Below, piece after piece: positions 10,426-22,012 of a stretch of DNA of 64,000 bases. Made by a program: the position numbers and the translations under genes. Within the stretch, counting starts at the first letter, position 1, and each line of letters opens with the position of its first letter. Under the pieces are notes generated by a model. The model did not search any database, was not told the DNA's origin, and was given only the letters and a program-made list of their open reading frames with translations. This DNA is from Strobilurus pachycystidiatus (taxonomy: Eukaryota > Basidiomycota > Agaricomycetes > Agaricales > Physalacriaceae): NCBI GenBank assembly GCA_019915135.1, contig JAHLMK010000028.1:333265-397264 (forward strand), in the 5' to 3' direction.

Positions 10426-12441
10426 GTCTCAGTAGTTGATTTCTGCACCGGCTCCTGAGGCGGAGGCAGACCCCTATCCTGATGCTGGTCAACCGTCGAC
10501 TCGTCCACCTCTCCGCCGGTCAACACCTGCACCTCCCTCCAGCTCACATACCGCTTATCTGACAGCGCTCCTGCCGACCCAATGTATAACCTCTTCTCCC
10601 CTCCCCTAGCGTCGCCTTCCTTTCCTTTCCCTTTCCCTTCCCTCCCCCATCAGCGCACTTCTTTTCCCCACCTCCGCTTCTACTCTCTTCGAAGTCAGCG
10701 ATGACAACATCCTTGCCCAGACCCCACTCCGGCTGCATCTTCCCGACAAACACACGCCTTCGCTGAACGTGGATCATGGGTAGAGGTTCTACATCACCCA
10801 CGGCAGCATTGGTGACATGCGTAGTCTTTGAGACGAATCCAGTTCCCAGACGCTTCGCCACCTGCGGATGATATATCGCGCCCCAATAATGGAGGCCAGG
10901 CTTGAGAGGAGGAGCGTCGTTCGCTGTCAACGCTCCGGGTTCGAGGGAAGAAGAGGATGCTGTCGTTAGGGCCGTCGCGGTCGAGATATCCCTCTCAGCA
11001 ATTGACTTCGGCCACAATGCATTCGCCCCACCCAACATCGTCGGATGGTCCCTCTCCGGCTCAGCGAACGGATTCCGCGCCCCCTTACGCCTCTGTGTTG
11101 AATAGGTTGGAGCAACATCCTCTTCATCGAAATCCCCAAATCAAGTTCCACATACGATTTAGTCGCCACCCGCCTCGGTCTCAGCGTCCCCCCGTCTACT
11201 TGGGCTTCGGTGTTCTTCGACAGCGTCTTTCGACTGGGCTTGGATGCGGATGTGGTGGCGGAAGGATCCTTTGGGCGCCGCACGATATTGGGGCGTGCAC
11301 TCCTATATACTTCCCCGCGCTTCTTAGTGCACTTGTCGCAATTACACTGTCCTTCGCACCCTGGACATGCACCTGTGCCGTTGCTGAATGGACGGTACTG
11401 AGCGGAGTATCTGTGTCGGAGTTAATGCCGTAGAAGACGAAGGATACATCGCGAAGTACTCACTTAGTTTCTACACAGCGCACGCAATAAATCCTGTTAC
11501 AACTCACGCACGCAGTAGACTGTCTGAAGGAGCGCGTGCGGCAGTGATGGCAGAACGCCTCATAAGAACTAAGAGGCCACTTAGTGGCAGTTGCTTTGGG
11601 ACCATTCTTCGCCTTCTTTTTCGCGTTGGTCTTCTTGGGAGGGACGGCTTGGGTAACGTACACGACATCGGACTCGACAGGTTGTCGCTCCGATGGCTGG
11701 GATTGGGGAAGGGGTGCAACGTGTGGGGGTTCCTCTACCTCGTCCTCCGAGTCAGAATAGGCCACCAAAGGCAGGCGAAACGAAGGCATCAGCAACGAAA
11801 GATTGATTGTCCCTTCGCCGTTTGCCGACGGTGGCGGATGATGCACTTGAGCAAGGGCCCGCTGTATGGGTGGGGGATGAGAAGGATTGTCCTGCTGAGG
11901 GGTGTCGTCGGTTGCTGAAGGGAACGGACCAGGATGGGCGATGGGTGGAGGAGACTCCCGACTTTTCGCAGCAGTCGGAAGGTAGTCGTCGCCGTCGATC
12001 CCGGTCAAATCTATCACCTCAACTCTGGGCGGCGGCGCTCGACTTGCGCGTGGTCCAGTTGGTGTTGGGCGAGATGAATCCCCTCGGGGACGTTGTCGAT
12101 AAGCTCTGGGTTCAGTCGGTGGTTGCTTCGGTTTTATTGGCGGGGGAGAAGTGTACGGTGGAAGAGGCTGGGAGCGGTGTTAGCAAATTGCGGTCACCAA
12201 GTGGGGAGAAAAGTGAGACAACACGAAGAAGAGACGTCCTCATCGTGGCACGTAAGCTCACCTCACAACACTGGGAGGTTCGAATCAGTTTCCCTTTCTG
12301 TATCTTCATCTTCTCCTTGAGTGATAACAAAGACTCCCGTTCTCCTTCGCTATCCTTCGGGAATGTCCTAGACGATAGGACGATGGTAATTGCAGAGTAG
12401 AAATTTGCGGATGTGTCTGACTTTGTAGCCTGTCGGTCGCG
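10426..12441 (-). pseudogene. Damaged copy of a zf-4CXXC_R1 gene (copy A)
   Basis: This segment matches 26967-28984 almost base for base in the same orientation. It keeps the zinc-finger exons but loses frame near 11137 (one C fewer in a C-run) and again in the CCCTTT repeat near 10640. It ends before the last 155 or so codons of the better copy. The gene is therefore 3'-truncated and frameshifted, unless the run-length differences are sequencing errors. Upstream of 12441 it continues into sequence that the better copy lacks. Confidence 0.8.
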
Positions 12442-14249
12442 AAAAAATTTCAAAGCATCCTCATGTTGAAGGTGAGGACGGACTCAGGGAGCGTACTAGT
12501 CCGCATGTAAGGAGTGGGTGCTGGGTGCCCGCCATAACATCTCCAGTCAACGCGTTTTCAGGATCCGGATAAGCATAAGTTTGCCGCGTGTTGTAACAGA
12601 TTCCCAAGATCATAGCTGCCTGGGCCGCGTTCTGCATCTGATTCCAACGAAGTGTTCAAGAAGAAAGGTGGAAATGTGGTCAGCTGGGTGAGGAATCCCG
12701 AAACCTCCCCGACAAGAGTAACGATGTGGAGGCAGCGGCGACATCTGTTAGCATCCCGAGGACGAAATAGTCGATTGCCGAATGGCAGCCATGCTGTCGG
12801 CGATACTAGTACTGAGAAGGACATCAGTGTCACGACGCCAGGTTTCATCTTATGACGGCGTAAGCCTTCCGGCTGCCAGACGATGGTGGAGTTCTAGTCC
12901 ACCGCCTACAGGGATCTACAGTCAAAACAGGATGAACCGTCCCTCAGACGAACCGCCAAGTAGTATTTGGAGGTGATCGAGAGTCAAGTCATCCTTCAGG
13001 CGGACGTCTAAAACGATAAAGACCAGGATGATGTGGGGGACTCGGGCGTGGACAAGACTGCGATCCAAAAGCAGAGCTCGAGCGCGCTACAGTCGGCCGC
13101 GGGTGTGACGGCGGGAACAAGAGACGACGTCCGTTTTTGGACCTTGCGCATGTAACCTCGGCCCGCTGAGGACCCTGCTGACTTCATGTTACATAACCGA
13201 GAACTGCCTCAAGGCGATCAGCCTTGTCCTCCCACCACCTCCGCCGCCTGGTATCTCAACCATGCCCGCATCCCCACGCGAACGCCCACCGAAACATCCG
13301 AGGAATGCGCCGCCGCACTAACAGCAACGTACACCAAGCGGCAGCAGCGTCCAAAATAAGCGCACTGCAATGGATACGACCCCACGACAGATCTGGCGCA
13401 TATGGTACCCACGCGAACAGGACGGAAGGGCCCTCGGCAGAGGCGATTCGTCGGCAGCTGCGTGCTAATGGCGAAGTCGACGGAACGGTATCAGCGCGGA
13501 CAATACGCGCCAGTCGACGCAAATGACCCAGCGACCGACTTCAAGCATACGGCACCAGCGTGGACGCGACGGACGGGCGCATGGTAGAGACGCCGTTAGA
13601 ATTTAGCAGAGGGAGGGCGCGTCAGAGGAAGGCGCGCCGACGGCGTAACGCCCCGGACAAGGTGCGCTACACGGCGCTGCCTTTTTTCTTGACTCTACTT
13701 ACCCGATTGTCCAGCTTTGCTTACGCTCTTACTGGCCCCTTTCCCCCCTCGCACTCCGCAAAATTCACATCTACAAGTACGACTATCGTTACCCTACGAA
13801 TTCCACTTCCGATTCGCAATCAAGCTGGAATGTCAAGGTAAGCAAATATTCTTCGGCGCGCCAGTTCTGGACAAACTCATCGTAAGTGATGATTTGGTCA
13901 AAGTCAACGATTTAAAGCTCACCTTTATCACAGATTTCAAGTCGCCGCCGATGCGCGCAACAAGACCGCCGCATTCTGCAAGACTTGTCAGTACTCGCCT
14001 GTACTCGCCTGTTTATCATCACCAAGTCCCACACTACCTTTCGTCAATTAGGGTTGAACGAGCGAGTCGTCGATGGAACGGGAATCGATTTTTGCACCGC
14101 GGACCACTTCATCGAGAGCAACATTGTGTTCGATACCGCGAGGAACGGATGGTCGCGCCACACGAATATTAGGCGGCAACGCGGCTATAGAAGAACTCGC
14201 CGTACGTTGGTTGAGATGGTACCGAATGGTGAGTAAGTTATTCTGGTGT
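11699..14249. repeat. Tandem duplication, first unit (2.55 kb)
   Basis: Bases 11699-14249 are repeated at 14250-16803. The junction at 14249/14250 joins the end of the unit (TTCTGGTG) directly to its start (TGGGATTGGGG), with little or no microhomology. The unit spans the 5' part of zf-4CXXC copy A and about 1.8 kb beyond it. The copies differ mainly by single-base changes in run length. Confidence 0.9.
12442..14249. other. Unit-specific region with broken exons of the forward gene
   Basis: Shared only by the two tandem units. It encodes, on the forward strand from about 13715, exons homologous to those at 16263-16790. Here they are disturbed by small indels: one C and one A fewer near 13800, one G fewer at 13880, and one base extra near 13972. 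The rest (12.5-13.6 kb) has open frames on both strands but no recognised product. Confidence 0.45.
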
Positions 14250-14999
14250 GGGATTGGGGAAGGGGTGCAACGTGTGGGGGTTCCTCTACCTCGTCCTCCG
14301 AGTCAGAATAGGCCACCAAAGGCAGCGAAACGAAGGCATCAGCAACGAAAGATTGATTGTCCCTTCGCCGTTTGCCGACGGTGCGGATGATGCACTTGAG
14401 CAAGGGCCCGCTGTATGGGTGGGGATGAGAAGGATTGTCCTGCTGAGGGGTTCGTCGGTTGCTGAAGGGAACGGACCAGGATGGGCGATGGGTGGAGGAG
14501 ACTCCCGACTTTTCGCAGCAGTCGGAAGGTAGTCGTCGCCGTCGATCCCGGTCAAATCTATCACCTCAACTCTGGGCGGCGGCGCTCGACTTGCGCGTGG
14601 TCCAGTTGGTGTTGGGCGAGATGAATCCCCTCGGGGACGTTGTCGATAAGCTCTGGGTTCAGTCGGTGGTTGCTTCGGTTTTATTGGCGGGGAGAAGTGT
14701 ACGGTGGAAGAGGCTGGGAGCGGTGTTAGCAAATTGCGGTCACCAAGTGGGGAGAAAAGTGAGACAACACGAAGAAGAGACGTCCTCATCGTGGCACGTA
14801 AGCTCACCTCACAACACTGGGAGGTTCGAATCAGTTTCCCTTTCTGTATCTTCATCTTCTCCTTGAGTGATAACAAAGACTCCCGTTCTCCTTCGCTATC
14901 CTTCGGGAATGTCCTAGACGATAGGACGATGGTAATTGCAGAGTAGAAATTTGCGGATGTGTCTGACTTTGTAGCCTGTCGGTCGCGAAAAAATTTCAA
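14250..14999 (-). pseudogene. 5' fragment of the zf-4CXXC_R1 gene (copy C)
   Basis: Only the N-terminal part is present. It includes the SUMO-interaction-like VEVIDLT motif and the linker that follows, and it is cut off at 14250 before the zinc finger. In this copy the 5' exon, the 94-bp intron and the next exon read as one open frame because the C-run near 14692 is one base shorter than in the other copies. Confidence 0.75.
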
Positions 15000-16803
15000 A
15001 GCATCCTCATGTTGAAGGTGAGGACGGACTCAGGGAGGCGTACTAGTCCGCATGTAAGGAGTGGGTGCTGGGTGCCCGCCATAACATCTCCAGTCAACGC
15101 GTTTTCAGGATCCGGATAAGCATAAGTTTGCCGCGTGTTGTAACAGATTCCCAAGATCATAGCTGCCTGGGCCGCGTTCTGCATCTGATTCCAACGAAGT
15201 GTTCAAGAAGAAAGGTGGAAATGTGGTCAGCTGGGTGAGGAATCCCGAAACCTCCCCGACAAGAGTAACGATGTGGAGGCAGCGGCGACATCTGTTAGCA
15301 TCCCGAGGACGAAATAGTCGATTGCCGAATGGCAGCCATGCTGTCGGCGATACTAGTACTGAGAAGGACATCAGTGTCACGACGCCAGGTTTCATCTTAT
15401 GACGGCGTAAGCCTTCCGGCTGCCAGACGATGGTGGAGTTCTAGTCCACCGCCTACAGGGATCTACAGTCAAAACAGGATGAACCGTCCCTCAGACGAAC
15501 CGCCAAGTAGTATTTGGAGGTGATCGAGAGTCAAGTCATCCTTCAGGCGGACGTCTAAAACGATAAAGACCAGGATGATGTGGGGGACTCGGGCGTGGAC
15601 AAGACTGCGATCCAAAAGCAGAGCTCGAGCGCGCTACAGTCGGCCGCGGGTGTGACGGCGGGAACAAGAGACGACGTCCGTTTTTGGACCTTGCGCATGT
15701 AACCTCGGCCCGCTGAGGACCCTGCTGACTTCATGTTACATAACCGAGAACTGCCTCAAGGCGATCAGCCTTGTCCTCCCACCACCACCTCCGCCGCCTG
15801 GTATCTCAACCATGCCCGCATCCCCACGCGAACGCCCACCGAAACATCCGAGGAATGCGCCGCCGCACTAACAGCAACGTACACCAAGCGGCAGCAGCGT
15901 CCAAAATAAGCGCACTGCAATGGATACGACCCCACGACAGATCTGGCGCATATGGTACCCACGCGAACAGGACGGAAGGGCCCTCGGCAGAGGCGATTCG
16001 TCGGCAGCTGCGTGCTAATGGCGAAGTCGACGGAACGGTATCAGCGCGGACAATACGCGCCAGTCGACGCAAATGACCCCAGCGACCGACTTCAAGCATA
16101 CGGCACCAGCGTGGACGCGACGGACGGGCGCATGGTAGAGACGCCGTTAGAATTTAGCAGAGGGAGGGCGCGTCAGAGGAAGGCGCGCCGACGGCGTAAC
16201 GCCCCGGACAAGGTGCGCTACACGGCGCTGCCTTTTTTCTTGACTCTACTTACCCGATTGTCCAGCTTTGCTTACGCTCTTACTGGCCCCTTTCCCCCCT
16301 CGCACTCCGCAAAATTCACATCTACAAGTACGACTATCGTTACCCTACGAATTCCCACTTCCGATTCGCAATCAAAGCTGGAATGTCAAGGTAAGCAAAT
16401 ATTCTTCGGCGCGCCAGTTCTGGACAAACTCATCGGTAAGTGATGATTTGGTCAAAGTCAACGATTTAAAGCTCACCTTTATCACAGATTTCAAGTCGCC
16501 GCCGATGCGCGCAACAAGACCGCCAATTCTGCAAGACTTGTCAGTACTCGCCTGTACTCGCCTGTTTATCATCACCAAGTCCCACACTTACCTTTCGTCA
16601 ATTAGGGTTGAACGAGCGAGTCGTCGATGGAACGGGAATCGATTTTTGCACCGCGGACCACTTCATCGAGAGCAACATTGTGTTCGATACCGCGAGGAAC
16701 GGATGGTCGCGCCACACGAATATTAGGCGGCAACGCGGCTATAGAAGAACTCGCCGTACGTTGGTTGAGATGGTACCGAATGGGTGAGTAAGTTATTCTG
16801 GTG
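14250..16803. repeat. Tandem duplication, second unit
   Basis: Second copy of the 2.55-kb unit. Its first bases lose small numbers of nucleotides relative to unit one (around 14327, 14380, 14425 and 14450). Its right end runs on into unique sequence at about 16804, where the forward gene continues. Confidence 0.9.
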
Positions 16804-17588
16804 TACCAACATATTCCATACTTAACATCCGTAGGGCCACAAGGCGAATGACCGCTTGCCTTCCAATTCAACGAAATGTCTGGAAGGAATTGTGAGTATC
16901 CAATCCGTCCCAATCCACCGATCCACAGTCCACGTATGTACACTACTGACAAATACGCTACGCGCCGAGTCTCCCAATGCCTACTCAGTAGCTCACCCAT
17001 CGTTCACTGGCAATGGCGCTGAACCGGTTGCGATAGTCTGAAACCCTAACTGAGCGAACATCCCAAGCCCTCTTTTGACGTCTCTCCGTCCGCGGCACAG
17101 GTTGGACACGGGCACTCGATGCTTGATAGGTAAGCGATTGAGTGGTCGCAGCTTGACAAGGAACTGACACCATCAATCAACGTTATCGAGACTCCGGAAC
17201 TCAGACCCCACGCTATGTTGGCCAAGTGTACATCACCAACCGGAACATTCTTCACCGAAACAAGCCAACGAACAGGATGAACGAGGCGTTTGAAAAGGCA
17301 CATGGCTCAAACGCATTGCACACGCCATTGGGCAAATTCAACGTCGGAGCTATAATATCTGCTCGGATGCTCGAATGCCAGTCTACCTGGCACTTCTGCC
17401 AATTCCTCAACCCGTCTGAAGCTAATTTGGCCCAGCGCTTGCCAGTCAGCCCCGGTTTACCGCGCGTCAGCCATGGCCGTCCTGGTCCTGTAGTCTCCGT
17501 TCATTATACACAGAATCTACACGTCAGAAAGATTGATTTTATAACTATGTATTGTCTACGTATCACTATGGGAGTATACACCTTTTGA
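16263..17588 (+). CDS. Hypothetical spliced protein
   Basis: Several coding-like exons follow one another on the forward strand with plausible GT...AG junctions. One contains KIHIYKYDYRYPTNSHFRFA (about 16314-16375). A later one contains VVDGTGIDFCTADHFIESN and continues to about 16785. The next starts at about 16833, and a last contains YVGQVYITNRNILHR (from about 17210). Internal exon ends are uncertain and no family is recognised. The first exons are duplicated in damaged form at 13.7-14.23 kb; only this copy continues into a 3' half. Confidence 0.35.
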
Positions 17589-18897
17589 GAATGTTCAACC
17601 AATTGTCCTTGTATTCATACATGTCTCGAACATTGAGCGCACGAGTTTCCAGATGAATGCAGTAGAGGTTCTCTGGGAAGGGTACGTCGCGTATCTTGAT
17701 CATCGTGCGTATGGTTTTAGATTGACGGAAAAGCATCGAGTTCAACTGCTGCTTTCCAAGGGGGTATACATCGACGTGAAAGAGCTCTTGGACCTCCGGT
17801 AGTGAGCGTACCGTTGCGTCGAGGACGGAATGAGAAAAGTCTGACGAGTCTCCGCACTCCTCTGATTCAATCTCGAGGACCAAGCAGTGTGAGACTTAGC
17901 GTGCAAGTATGGTGAGTGCATAGAATGGCAGGCAACAGTGTACTCACTTAGCTTTGCAGGATGCCTTGAGAGCTCCATCGCACGCCAGGCTGCTATCCCC
18001 ATGAACTCGCCATATTTATCAGCCCAGAGCTTCATTGCCTCGAGTTTTGCACGCGTCTTTTCGACACTAGACCCCACAGGGTGAAGAAATCTATAGAATC
18101 TCTTGGCGCAGTTCCGTCCCGTTGCCAGCATCGCGAACCAGTCACAATCCATAGTCGGCCATAACAGTTTGCGCATTTCGGCCCCACTCCAATGGACTGA
18201 ATGCATGAATGTCAGCACTACAGGACATCCATCGTCAATGACGCAAATTCGCGCAAATCCATCTTGTGGCGCTGGAAATTCCACACCACCTAGAGCTGGT
18301 TTGAGAACGGCGTCCTGGATACAGTCCGCTGAACGTAAATGGTGACGGTATATCTTCCTACCGTCATCGTCTACCTGTTCTTCAGCATTGAGATATATGC
18401 GGAGTATAACGCTGCCTGTTTGACTGTTCTGAGTGATGCAAAAGTGAGAGTTAGTTACTAGACTGACCAGATAAGTCGTGGTCAGTTCCGACTCCCATTA
18501 CCCAACAGGCCGGTACATGGCATGTCTTGACAGCGTATCTCCTGCACCATTGGACAAAACACATAAAACGTTCTCCGAAGCCACGTTGTATACAATATTC
18601 CTTTTGTTCTTGATATACACCGCACATGGGCTTGTGATTTGGCCAATCACTTTTTTGGCAGGCTCCTCCCTAAATCAGTGTGTCAGTGGGTGGGTCACAT
18701 ACTCGCAGATTTGAGGGCGCATTTACACAATATGTTGCCAACTGGCACGATGAGCATTGCATAAGTTTCTCGATACTTTTGTCGAGACACTCAGGGCAGC
18801 CTGAGCTGGAAGGACCGGACACATGAGTGACAGTAAGATGACGGTCGCAGTAGTCGCAAATGGTGTTCCTGGGAAGCCGGATATCTCTTGAGGACAT
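17566..18897 (-). CDS. MYND-type zinc finger protein, 382 aa
   Basis: Exons 18897-18727, 18669-18502, 18428-17948 and 17894-17566 join in frame through introns of 57, 73 and 53 bp. The first intron splits the MYND finger, and splicing restores it: CDYC, a loop with CPEC, then CSSCQLATYC joined to GGACQKSDWPNHKPMC (residues about 14-73). MYND fingers bind short proline-rich partners; in fungi most such genes are uncharacterised. The remaining 300 residues look folded but are not recognised. An upstream in-frame ATG at 18993 would add 32 residues; the 18897 ATG has the better context. Confidence 0.82.
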
Positions 18898-19024
18898 GAT
18901 GGAAGGAGACGAAAAGCTCGGCTCGACGAACCTTCGGCCCGAGACGCCACACCTAACCGTGACACGTACCGTCACGCCTGGCCGTACCATCATCTACCCA
19001 TCACTGGCACCCAAGGGAACCTCG

Positions 19025-19175
19025 GCAATAGCTTGAAGGAGCTGGCGTTGGGTGGGATGAGCGAGGGGGAGTTGCAGCGGCGGACGGATATGGTGGCGAG
19101 GCTGCAGGACGACTGCGAGAAGCTCGGGAATCTCCTCGCTCATCCCACCCAACGCCAGCTCCTTCAAGCTATTGC
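19025..19175. repeat. 42-bp perfect inverted repeat
   Basis: Bases 19025-19066 and 19134-19175 are exact reverse complements over 42 bp, separated by a 67-bp loop. The transcript of either strand would form a long hairpin. It lies between the MYND gene and the 60-bp minisatellite. Confidence 0.95.
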
Positions 19176-19206
19176 AAGCCGCCGCTTCCGCTTTTACCAT
19201 GTCTCC

Positions 19207-19867
19207 TCACAACAGCCACAACTTTCTCATCTTCCCCCACCACCAACAACAACCACCCGACTGCTTGCGATGGTGACCGCAGACGGCGACCTCCCTGCAT
19301 CGAATGGTGACTTGGCTCTCTTGGTTTCCGGCTGGCGCGGCGTGCGGTCCCTTGATCGCACTGGGATCTGCGTTGACGAATTGTGTCTCGGTTGGCGCGG
19401 CGTGCGGTCCCAGGCCTGTGCTGGGATCCGCGTTGACGAATTGTGTTTCGGCGGGCGCGGCGTGCGATCCCTTGCTTGCACTGGGATCCACGTTGACGAA
19501 TTGTGTCTCGGTTGGCGCGGCGTGCGGTCCCAGGCCTGTGCTGGGATCCACGTTGACGAATTGTGTCTCGGATGGCGCGGTGTGCGGTCTCAGGCCTATG
19601 CTGGGATTCACATTGACGAATTGTGTTTTTGGTTGGCGCGGCGTGCGGTCCCTGGCTTGCGCTGGGATCCACGTTGACGACTTGGGGGTCTCGGACAACT
19701 CCCTTGCTTGCACTGGGGCCCATACTGACGACTTGGGTCTTAATTTGCCGATGCACCCATGTATGTTCCTTCTTGTCTTTGGCTCCGGCTTCGTCTATGC
19801 CCTGTTGACTGTCGCAGCCGTCTGTCTTTGAATGTTCTACCCACTGTCTATTCGACGGGACACTCAC
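19207..19867 (-). CDS. Hypothetical protein with 20-residue tandem repeats
   Basis: From the ATG at 19867 the reverse strand runs into repeats of the type TQFVNVDPSTGLGPHAAPTE. The frame shifts once, in a five-T run near 19627; without that base the repeat frame would continue to a stop at 19207. Because the unit is 60 bp, frames on both strands stay open, so coding is not proven. The strand is chosen for its non-repetitive hydrophilic N terminus. Confidence 0.35.
19331..19691. repeat. 60-bp minisatellite, about six units
   Basis: Units of 60 bp start at 19331, 19391, 19451, 19511 and 19571, with a sixth of about 61 bp from 19631 and a decayed partial after it. Each contains GGCGTGCGGTCCC and TTGACGAATTGTGT. 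Units alternate between two subtypes (CCAGGCCTGTGCTGGG and CCTTGCTTGCACTGGG), which suggests amplification as a dimer. Confidence 0.92.
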
Positions 19868-20414
19868 ATTGCCAGGGATACCTTATCCGAGACACATCAG
19901 GTTCATTTATGGACTCCTTTGTCATGAAGCTGCTTTCACCTGAGACACAGAAGATTGTAGTCATCCATGTGGGACGGCGGCCTGCTCACAATTCCCTTTC
20001 GAGCGGACGTGTCGCCTTCGGTATTGACATAGATCGCGAATCTTTCTTGTCTTCATTCGAGACAACGCCTGGCTGTCGTGTCTCCTTCCTGTGCCTGTGG
20101 TGGTTCCCTACTGGCACACCGTTGCTGCCCGCACGGACGTTTTACTGCTTGATGTCGTGCGCAAACTAGGTGCACTTGAATGCGGTCACTGACTCATTGT
20201 CAGATGCTCATACAGCTGGCATCTTTGATCGTCAACTTGGAGTGGAGGTCCTTCGGAGGGGAAGTATTCACGCGTTTTCTGATTTCTAGACCGGTGTTTG
20301 CAAATCATCTGTTCGATATTCTTACACGAAGTTTCAACAGCTGCACATTGTATACATACTACATAGACCATTTCGGTATCTGTACATGTAGGCTCTATAT
20401 GTCGAATTGTCATG

Positions 20415-20541
20415 TTATGTTTTTGCTGCTGCCCTGGCGCCATCGGAGGATATGGCGCCTGTTTTTTCCTTTGCTTGGCGGACCTGTCTGCTGGTGATTG
20501 GTCCGAAGTGGACGATTCAAAAGGTGACGGTCCCCGAGCCT
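20415..20541 (+). repeat. Diverged direct repeat, copy 1
   Basis: About 125 bp matching 20955-21081. Both copies keep one open frame, encoding LADLSAGDWSEVDDSKGDG here, and share GCTGCCCTGG at the left and CGGTCCCCGAGCCTG at the right. Confidence 0.8.
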
Positions 20542-20954
20542 GCTTGAGGCCGAGGCCCTCTCTTCAACGACAAGGCCTGCCTATACAACCTGCGCAAAGT
20601 TCTGGCTCTCCTCCCAGTGCCTGCTGTGGATACGGATTGGCGCACTGCTATTATCAGCACTGACGTTTGGCTGCGTCGCTTCAGACGACTTCGTGCGGTT
20701 GAAGGCGCAGGATGAGGTGAAGTGCCAAATGCTATCTATACGCGTATGCTTGCCGACTGTGTAGGTTGGATGCGGGGCTGTGGAGGTTGAAGCTCATGAT
20801 CATGCGCTGCTCCTGTGCAAGAGCATGTATTTGATGTAGAAAACCGTTTCGAAAGTTTTCCGTTGTATAGACCACATCGAGACTTATACGCGTAGTCTTC
20901 TGGATCCTCGAGTTCATGTTCCTACATACACCCCCTACACAACTACTGGAGTCG

Positions 20955-21081
20955 GCAACGTTTTGCCGCTGCCCTGGGTGTCATCTGAGGATAGATGGCG
21001 CCTGTATTTATGTTTGGCGGACCTGTCTGCTGGTGATCGGTCCGAAGTGGACGATGCAAAAGGCGACGGTCCCCGAGCCTG
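20955..21081 (+). repeat. Diverged direct repeat, copy 2
   Basis: Partner of 20415-20541 (LADLSAGDRSEVDDAKGDG in the same frame). Several differences are synonymous or conservative and the indels lie upstream of the shared frame, which suggests the segment was once coding. Confidence 0.8.
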
Positions 21082-21168
21082 TGAGCGCGTGAATGGGCCA
21101 CGTGGCGACACACCCCGAATTGGGTTATCCATCACCCATTCGTTTATCGGAATTCAACTTTATCCTCT

Positions 21169-21185
21169 CCCCCCCCCCCCCCCCC
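21169..21185 (+). repeat. C17 homopolymer
   Basis: A run of 17 C. It is a likely site of length variation and of read errors. Confidence 0.95.
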
Positions 21186-21399
21186 GTGCCGACGCGCGCT
21201 GGCCCATTCAAGACGTTACGGATTTTTGTGCAGCAACGGCGCTTGGACATGCCCTGGACAGGCCGCCCATGCATAACTTTTCCCTCACTGTCTGTCTCAG
21301 TATCTATGACTTGAATTCTTGACTTATACAAAGCTGTGCTTAACCTGACAGACTCTGTGTAATATCTCACCTTGACGCGCGTATACAGTATGTCATCTG

Positions 21400-21830
21400 T
21401 TTTGAAGCTATTAGGCTCATCTCATCGCTCTACCATGACACAAAGACCCGGGGCGGTTTGTTATCACTCAATCCAGCCAACTACGCAGGACGATATGCAC
21501 TCGAGTGAGTGTAACGACAAACGGTCTCTCATCTGACGATGAGTGCTTTGTTAGCAATATGCTCACAGTGTCTTCCAGTGGCATGCGGACAGACGCAGTC
21601 GAAAATCTACTTGTTGAGCGTCTTGGCGTGGAATTCATGGATCTCAAGGCCGGTATGTACCAATTCGATCTATGAATATTTGACTTAATGGTATCGTTCA
21701 GGACCATGCCAGTCGAAAGCCGTTGACTTCATCGAGATTCTCCAATATCTCCCCGCAAGGGCAAGGATGCGCGCACGAGGACTAAACTGCACGACGACTT
21801 GATTATTGTTTACGGACAGATGATCTTGGA
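21400..21830 (+). pseudogene. Spliced fragment of an unrecognised gene
   Basis: Three exon-like pieces have sensible borders: one ending TRGGLLSLNPANYAGRYALE before a GTGAGT donor (about 21512), one with MRTDAVENLLVERLGVEFMD, and one starting at 21703 with PCQSKAVDFIEILQYLP, reached across an intron of about 50 bp. A stop follows soon after. The text looks like conserved protein, but I cannot name the family, and both ends appear to be missing. Confidence 0.3.
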
Positions 21831-22012
21831 TGTCAAGCATCAAATGAGCAAGACAAGGACGATGTTCCGGATTGTCTTGTCAAGACCTTACTGTAGAACC
21901 GAGAGGCCGAGAATCTCGACGATGAAGATTACGAATGGATTAAACTACGATTCAATCTGGATTTAATATTCGTTTCTTGTCGTACCGTCGTACCGGCCTG
22001 CAAATCCATTAA

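Noticed and set aside
19304..19831. Forward-strand protein across the 60-bp minisatellite
   Set aside because: The open frame follows from the unit length being a multiple of three; there is no non-repetitive coding context on that strand.
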